Assembly (NCBI GenBank): GCA_003290165.1 | Contig: QNQO01000685.1 | Span: 496,001 to 560,000 of the forward strand | Direction of reading: 5' to 3' | From: Berberis thunbergii | Lineage: Eukaryota; Streptophyta; Magnoliopsida; Ranunculales; Berberidaceae | DNA: 64,000 nucleotides | Part shown: positions 58,581 to 64,000 of the stretch, piece by piece | Position numbering within the stretch: position 1 is the first letter of the stretch | How the letters are laid out: each line of letters begins with the position of its first letter | The notes under the pieces: generated by a model | Databases searched by the model: none | What the model saw: the letters and a program-made list of their open reading frames with translations, nothing else | What the model was told of the DNA's origin: nothing | Position numbers and translations under genes: made by a program

Positions 58581-58666
58581 AATACCAACATCCCTAAAAA
58601 CTAGGACTTATTCCAAACAGAAAATAGACCAAGTAAACTCCTAACTCCAAGCACCAAACTCCTTCA
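58581..58666 (-). repeat. 5' LTR stub of the third copia element
   Basis: 86 bp matching 51378-51463. It joins gag at ggtatttgatgg; the rest of the LTR, the primer site and the leader are deleted. Confidence 0.8.
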
Positions 58667-58671
58667 TGCAT

Positions 58672-59547
58672 CACAAACACTAGTAGAGCACACAAGTAGA
58701 AATGAATTGAACAGAGACTTCAAAATCTAGTGTTTATCAATAATTAAAAAACCATTCTCTATAAACCTAACTTGAGCTCCAAAAACACAAATGAACACTC
58801 AGTCAATTAACCATATGGTCCATATCAATGAGTTTATTCAGTAATTTATTCAAACAATAATCAAACATACAATTTTTACAAGTTGAACGCAATATAGACA
58901 TAATTTCCAGCAAAGATCTATGAACTATAAATGAAAACACTCACCAAATGTCCAGATCTAGCACCAAAGTGAGGATCTCAATTAGTCGATCAACTTAGAG
59001 CCTTCTAGAGAAAGGATTATGCAATCTACAGCTCATCCTCGCTTGTGGCACTTCATAGAGATAGTGATGAGAGATGGAGATAAAGAGATCAATAGATGAG
59101 AGATGGAGTCGTAGATGGAGATGAAGAGATCGATAATCTTGGAACGATGGAGTCTTGGTCCTTCTTTTGAAAACTCGCGGAAAGAGAAATAGGGTTTCAA
59201 CATAAACGAAAAGAGATAGGAGATCTGATCTCTAGCTCGCTCGAGGAAAGGGGATCCATTCGATCTCCATTTTTGCTTTCGATCGAGATGAGAAAAGAAG
59301 GGAGGAGTTTGGTTTTCTCAGAGAAGAAGAGAGGAGATGAGAGAAGAACTTTCTCTCTTCTAACGAACAGAGGCTCTAGGGTTTCTGCAACAATTTAGGG
59401 ACGATAGACTAAGAGGAGACAATGGGTTTGAGTTTTGATAAAATGGAGAAGATGGAGAGACTCTTAGAGAAAATTCAGAATAAAGGGGTTCGGGTCAAGA
59501 ATTGAACTCATGTCCCTCACATAAAAATGAGTTGATGGTAATGGAAT

Positions 59548-59548
<1 letters not shown>
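58672..59548. other. CACTA-like interior, right of the copia insertion
   Basis: AT-rich to 59000, then purine-rich gagatggag repeats (59040-59160 and 59430-59470). These could be 5' exon or UTR sequence of a captured gene on either strand, but no open frame supports it. Confidence 0.35.

Positions 59549-59593
<45 letters not shown>
59549..59593. repeat. T45 homopolymer
   Basis: 45 consecutive T. It may mark the A-tail of a minus-strand retroposon, or be an unstable simple repeat. Confidence 0.9.
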
Positions 59594-59594
<1 letters not shown>

Positions 59595-59782
59595 TGTAGA
59601 TGGCATTTTTATATGGAATGCTATGTATAACCAACTATATGATAGCATTCACTAGTAATGAGTTGAATGTATGGCGTATATAAGCGTGTTTGAAGAGTTG
59701 AAATATGTGTTTGTGTTTTGAACAAGTGACATGTTTATTTTGGTCGGCTCAGATTTGTAAAATTTTCACCAAGATGAAAAAT

Positions 59783-60354
59783 TGTTGAAAAACAGAGAAG
59801 GCGGTGGAGGTTTCCACCACTTTCTTAATTTGTGATAAGCTAATGGTACAAGAAGATAATAGAAGTGAGTGAAAGAGAGAACAAGAACATGTTGGAGTTG
59901 GTGAAGCTTGTTGGGAAAAAAAATTTCGAAAGCAATGAATCATCAGACGCAACGGTTGAATGAAGCATGAGCTAGATCATGTGGAATCAAAACAAGAAAA
60001 GGGAAGGGATAAAAAGGTGGTGGAACATTTTCCACCGCCACTCCTTCACCGCTTTGATGGTATAAAAGAGACCTAGCTAGGGTTCCTTGTTTGAAGCATC
60101 GATCTCGTGTGTGTGTGTGATATACGCACCCCATGTATGTGTGGTGTTATTTAGGCACGTGTATGTTTAACGTCATTAACATTGTGTAAGGAGACTCTTT
60201 CTTCATTTGTATTTTTTGATGTCAATAGTAAAGTTGTTCTTTTTGCCCTGTGAATGTAGACAAATTTGCCGAAACACGTAAATTTGTTGTCTTTGGTATT
60301 ACTCTTTTGCTTTGTAAACACATTTAGGTATTTGTAACCCTTGTGCACGTAACA
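59783..60354 (+). repeat. 3' LTR of the split copia element
   Basis: 572 bp from tgttgaaaaacagagaag to gtgcacgtaaca. It contains two ggtggtgga/tccaccgcc inverted motifs and a TATA box at 60061-60068. Confidence 0.8.
60061..60068 (+). promoter_or_regulatory. LTR TATA box
   Basis: tataaaag in the 3' LTR, about 290 bp before the LTR end, within sequence lost from the 5' LTR. Confidence 0.55.
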
Positions 60355-60612
60355 AAAAGATCCATTAAGAAAGTCCATGGTTGTTATTTAAGGTCTGACA
60401 ATTTTTTCATTATATAAATATTGACAATTTAACTCTTTGATTGCACAATGCTAGAAATGAGAGTTCTCTTGCGACTTGGATGACTTGTATGTTTATTTTT
60501 ATTTAAAAAAAAATTGTTGAACTTGATAAAATGGACTGATACTATGGAGATTACTAGAGTAGACATCCTTTCAATATGGAACAACAATAACAAAGGATGA
60601 GATTTACAATTC
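60355..60612. other. Spacer
   Basis: No gene seen. Confidence 0.4.
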
Positions 60613-60620
60613 ATCATGTA

Positions 60621-61036
60621 CATTGGCGGACCTACAGAGGGATCAGGAGAGGCAGTTGCCCCCCAAACCACCCCCCCCCCCCCCCCCCCCCAATTTCCAA
60701 TTTTTTATATTATATATCTAGCATTTCTTAAAAATAATACTATATATATAATAAAGCTTATTGGGTGTTGTTTAAATGTATTGTTTTGGTGAAGTGGTTT
60801 GTCATTCATTAGTTTTTCCATCGACACAAATTTGATTTTCATGGAACACAACATTTTTGTAAGTTAATATATTTTTCTCCCCCGCATTGTTAGTTATACA
60901 TCTAGCTTATGATGAGCACACTTGCAATATATATATTATTTGAGTGTCTTCTTGGTGTTAGTAGAAATTTGTTATTAAATTATCATCCTGGGGTAAGAAT
61001 CGTCGTTTTGCCTCTGACCAAAATCCTAGGTTCACA
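60621..61036. mobile_element. Short hAT element with a C21 tract
   Basis: Perfect 8-bp duplication atcatgta (60613-60620 and 61037-61044). The left end cattggcggacctac resembles the end of the hAT element at 17176; the right end is diverged (inverted: tgtgaacctaggattt). 416 bp, non-coding, with 21 consecutive C at 60671-60691. A MITE-sized deletion derivative. Confidence 0.75.
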
Positions 61037-61044
61037 ATCATGTA

Positions 61045-62141
61045 TCAATCACTGTGATCATATATAAGCTCAAATACCCAAAAATTCTTCATTTTTGTTA
61101 TATTTTTTTAGTGAAATGCGCACTCGCTCCCTCTCGCAAGAACTTGAGCTCAACACTTTTGAAAACTCAAGTGCGATTTTATATTTTATATTTTAAATCT
61201 TTGTAATCTCAAGATGGTTTATATGATAGTGAAAGTTTAAACAACTTAAATTCAAAATCTAAATTTTTCAAAATAAATAAAGTAACCACAATGATCACCA
61301 TCAGCAACAATGGCTTGAGATGGAAAAGAAGATGAGGAGAAAGCTTGAGATGAAGATGGTGCAACTGAGGTGGTGATGGTACTAAGTAGAAACTATGGAT
61401 GTACATAATTGTTGCCTAGCCACATGGACAGGATACCTCACAGCAAAAATTGTGTTTACGTATAAATTTTCATTTTTTTGAAATTACGAAAAAAAAATAG
61501 GCATAAGAACAAAAATATATTTTTTCAAACTTTTCACTTTTTAAATAAATTTTGGGGTTTTTTTGTAAATTTCATTTGTCCTGTAAAAATAGAAAACTAG
61601 ATACCAAAAATTACATTTTTCGAGGGTGTTTTGAAACGAGATTTTTTTCGTAAATTTTAGGTTTTTTTAATTATCATTTCATACACCCTCAAAATTCATT
61701 ATATATTTCAAGCATCTTAAAAAAAATTACTGTTTTTCTTATACATCAAAATATTTTTCGAAATATTTCTTAAAATAGGAGACCAAAACTAACTCAAAAA
61801 ACAAAATCACCATCCTTGCTCACAGTCACACAAAACAAATAAAATATTTGAGGCCTCAGTCGTAACATGACCTTGGAAATCGCAGAACAGCCAGCAAGCG
61901 AAACCCAAGGGAGTTGGGGTTATGAAGAAAGCTCGGAAAAAAAAAAGCAGAAGATGCGGGGGCAAAATTAAATATTTTGTGTGGAAAAGTTTGTCAAGTT
62001 TTGAAGTTAAGCTTGAGTTGTAGGTAATCTTCATCATCTCTCAAGTATGTTCTGTTTTAGTGGGGCAAAATTAAATTCAAATTTATTTTATGTAGTTAAG
62101 TTATTGCAAGTAATTTAATATATGGGGCAATTTATCCAGGC
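61045..62141. other. No supported gene
   Basis: AT-rich. The minus-strand frames at 61209-61406 and 61807-62037 have no motif. Confidence 0.4.
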
Positions 62142-62480
62142 GTTAGATTTTCTCGAGATGTGTGCACAAATAAATTTGAACCGTAAGATTTTCCTAAGAT
62201 GCGAGTTGGACCGTCAGATTTTCCTTGAGATGTATACTGAATCATTAGATTTTCTTTGAGATGGATGATGGATATGTTAGATTTTTCTCGAAATGCACAC
62301 ACAATTAAATTTGACCGTTAAATTTACCTAGAGATGTGTGTACGATTAATTTTGGATCATTAGATTTCCTCGAGATGAGTTATTTAAGATGCAAGAATTT
62401 TTAAAATCAACTGCTGAATTTTCCTCAAGATACAATTGTGATTTCAGTTGGGTCTTGAAATTTCCCTCGAGATGAGATGT
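62142..62480. repeat. Degenerate tandem repeat, 30-45 bp unit
   Basis: Eight to nine units share gttagattttc and ctcgagatg, often followed by tgtgcacaattaaatttgacc. Units are diverged in sequence and spacing. No coding frame runs through it. Confidence 0.75.
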
Positions 62481-63272
62481 TCGAAATACGAAAGATTTAA
62501 TCTCAGCCTTTGATTTCTCACGGAATATTTTGGTAATTTGCTTTGAAAACAGACGGTCAAGACACGTTGACTGCTAATCTTAGGTAGAAAATGCAATACG
62601 AATAATAATTGAGGCAAAGCTAAATGAGGCATGTATTATGGGATGGGGGGATGCAAATAACCCTACTTTGTATGGTTTTTGTAGGTACAATCCCTACGAC
62701 AAACAATCCCTTCTGACATAACAAATTGGCACCAGACCAACTCATGGCAACATAATCAATATAAGTATCATCTATCACTGCTAGACCTCAACCTAAGCCA
62801 AAGCCAACAAAGCCCAAGAGAGAAATTTAACAAGTTTAAAACAGGCCAATTGCCAAAACTATCAATTCTTACAAGGGAACATACATGAGAACACAAAATC
62901 AAGTTACAACCCTGAATATGGTTCATAACTGAATATATAGTACATAAAACATAAGCTTTCAGCATGACCAGTTAAAATGCAGTTTCTGGGATCCCATATT
63001 TGAATGGGGTTAGTGCTCAGAAAATTTGGTCAATAGTGAAAGCTACAATGTCGACAACGCAGATTATCCATGGTAAGCGAACTGCTGTCAGTTCCAGTTA
63101 ATGGTTTCAGAGCTTGAGACTTGAGAGTAAGCTTACCTTCCCAAAAAGTTACAATACAGAAACGTGTCCATCTTTTCAAAAAATGATTATGACGGACACA
63201 ATACACCCGCTTCGTTGGCATTTGGTGTCGAGAAAATTTGTAGATCACAAGTAGGATGGATTACTTTGAATT
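62481..63272 (-). other. Probable 3' UTR of the PHD gene and spacer
   Basis: Downstream of the PHD gene on the minus strand. No further exon with credible splice sites was found. The open frame 63248-63030 lacks motifs and is probably UTR. Confidence 0.4.
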
Positions 63273-63373
63273 TCATGTCTCCACCTCTGTAGATGCTAAT
63301 TTCTCATCATATTTCAGCTTCTCAGCAGCACTTAAGAGCATCTCGACAGATCCTATGGCAGTGTTTATTCCCC

Positions 63374-63967
63374 CTACAGTATTCCTCCATGTGCTTTCTC
63401 AAGCTTCTCATACACCCTCTTTGCTTTGCGTATTGCCTGGATCCTTTTCTCACACGGTTTACAGAACCATTTTCCTCGAGGAATGGTACTGCGAGGCGGA
63501 TTCATGCAATAGATATGGTAGGCATTGTCACAGCCATCACAGAGAACAACCTTGTCATCATCTCGATCAGTCAGGCACATTCTACAAAGGCAGGAAGGGC
63601 AATACCAACGAGTAGCACAAGTTTTCAACTGCTCAGAAGTGAGGCACCTTTCGTGGTAGTACTTATAAAGACATTGCGGGTGTTGGCAAATACAGAAATT
63701 ACCATCATCTTCCAAATTGCATGCACACAGCTTGCAAGTTACACCAATTCTTTTGCTAGACTGTCCATACAATTCAAGTTTTCTGTTCACCGGCTCCGAT
63801 TTCAATTTCTTGCTTGACTGTCCGTACGCATCTTTAGCTTGCATGTAAGGACAAGATGTCTCTTCATAATTTTTGGTTGTTTGCTCCTTTTCACTTCCAC
63901 CTTCATCTGTTTTGTTTCCAGGATTGTTGATCTTCTCACAGATGACACAGTTGTCATGTTTTTGCGA
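63374..63967 (-). CDS. PHD-finger protein, 3' part (partial)
   Basis: Probably a nuclear chromatin-reader protein. The open frame from the first ATG (63844) is 156 residues and continues upstream, open, to 63967 (with CVICEKINN), so 63844 is not the true start; the gene runs off the window or into earlier exons. It carries two zinc fingers: residues 37-87 (CKLC, CQHPQC, HERC, CPSC) and a classic C4HC3 PHD finger at 87-131 (CRMC, CDGC, HIYC, CKPC), with the aromatic WF pair before the last cysteines. YGQSSK occurs twice upstream. The C-terminus is basic and helical. It resembles plant PHD proteins such as the Arabidopsis At1g77250 type (from memory). An in-frame TAA (63968-63970) and an apparent 3' frameshift (see findings) raise the chance of a pseudogene. 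Confidence 0.75.
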   Translation of the reverse strand, partial: SQKHDNCVICEKINNPGNKTDEGGSEKEQTTKNYEETSCPYMQAKDAYGQSSKKLKSEPVNRKLELYGQSSKRIGVTCKLCACNLEDDGNFCICQHPQCLYKYYHERCLTSEQLKTCATRWYCPSCLCRMCLTDRDDDKVVLCDGCDNAYHIYCMNPPRSTIPRGKWFCKPCEKRIQAIRKAKRVYEKLEKAHGGIL

Positions 63968-64000
63968 TTAATCTAGGATCAAAACAATTGTTGCAGTACC

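Larger units (their letters stand above)
51231..58666 (-). mobile_element. Ty1/copia element with three insertions inside
   Basis: Perfect 5-bp duplication TGCAT (51226-51230 and 58667-58671). The minus-strand order is gag, protease, integrase, RT, RNase H, which is Ty1/copia. The 3' LTR is 233 bp (51231-51463). The 5' LTR keeps only its first 86 bp, joined straight to gag. Inside are a TRIM on each strand (52280-52832 and 56690-57258) and a solo LTR (53141-55327), each with its own perfect duplication. Removing them leaves about 4.1 kb. All domains are present but frameshifted. Confidence 0.88.
49637..59661. mobile_element. CACTA-like insertion, degenerate
   Basis: Begins tactacaagaaaattggcct, one base off a canonical CACTA end, followed by an array of tagcatttgtgaatgctat units. 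The right side (59594-59661) carries the same gcatt/aatgctat motifs, but no intact cttgtagtg terminus, so the right edge is approximate. No CACTA transposase is seen. It contains a SINE and the copia element at 51231-58666. The total without that copia element is about 2.6 kb. The call rests on the left end and the subterminal repeats. Confidence 0.5.
47735..60354 (+). mobile_element. Ty1/copia element split by later insertions
   Basis: The 5' LTR is partial (to 48024). A primer site, gag, protease and the pre-integrase domain run to 49636, where CACTA-like sequence begins. Past that insertion come a short 3' internal part (about 59662-59782) and a full 3' LTR (59783-60354). Integrase, RT and RNase H are absent from both flanks, so the element was already deleted, or lost sequence on insertion. 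Its flanking duplication cannot be judged because the left LTR is cut. Confidence 0.75.

Overview
The window is plant nuclear DNA, most likely from a eudicot. It is AT-rich and made almost entirely of plant transposable elements: Ty3/gypsy of the Athila and Tat types, Ty1/copia, TRIMs, hAT, CACTA, a Tourist-like MITE, a plant L1-type LINE and a tRNA-derived SINE. I cannot name the species. The only clear host gene is the 3' part of a PHD-finger protein gene on the minus strand at the right edge. Two exon-like relics (22.5-23.5 kb and 47.54-47.60 kb) and a weaker one near 0.9-1.07 kb may be host gene pieces.

Layout. 0-5.3 kb: exon-like scraps and a decayed LINE reverse transcriptase ending in an A-tract at 4413. 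5.3-16.5 kb: one 11.2 kb Athila-like gypsy element on the minus strand, with both LTRs, a tRNA-Asp-type primer site and broken gag, protease, RT, RNase H and integrase. 17.2-18.4 kb: a hAT deletion derivative with a perfect 8-bp target duplication. 19.9-22.5 kb: a small LTR element with TSD TATAC, itself carrying a hAT element that holds a minisatellite. 22.5-23.5 kb: a three-exon relic gene. 23.9-24.3 kb: a tiny TRIM. 25.1-29.9 kb: a truncated CACTA element with TNPD remains, a palindromic hAT MITE and a Tourist MITE. 29.9-36.2 kb: Tat-like LTR pieces, one with a long antisense ORF region. 37.1-46.5 kb: an internally deleted copia element carrying a nearly complete hAT element (41.0-45.7 kb) and an inverted non-autonomous relative (37.4-38.9 kb). 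47.7-60.4 kb: a second copia element broken by a CACTA-like segment, which holds a SINE and a third copia element (51.2-58.7 kb). That third element carries two TRIMs of one family and a solo LTR. 60.6-61.0 kb: a small hAT element. 62.1-62.5 kb: a degenerate tandem repeat. 63.3-64.0 kb: the PHD gene.

Nothing here works together as a pathway. The organising principle is nested insertion. Many boundaries are supported by target-site duplications (TSDs) read directly from the sequence, which gives an insertion order. All transposon proteins seen are broken by stops or frameshifts, so any movement would need proteins supplied from elsewhere. I did not find a convincing new biological system. The best leads are the unidentified three-exon relic, the hAT family pair, the Tat antisense ORF and the apparent 3' frameshift in the PHD gene.
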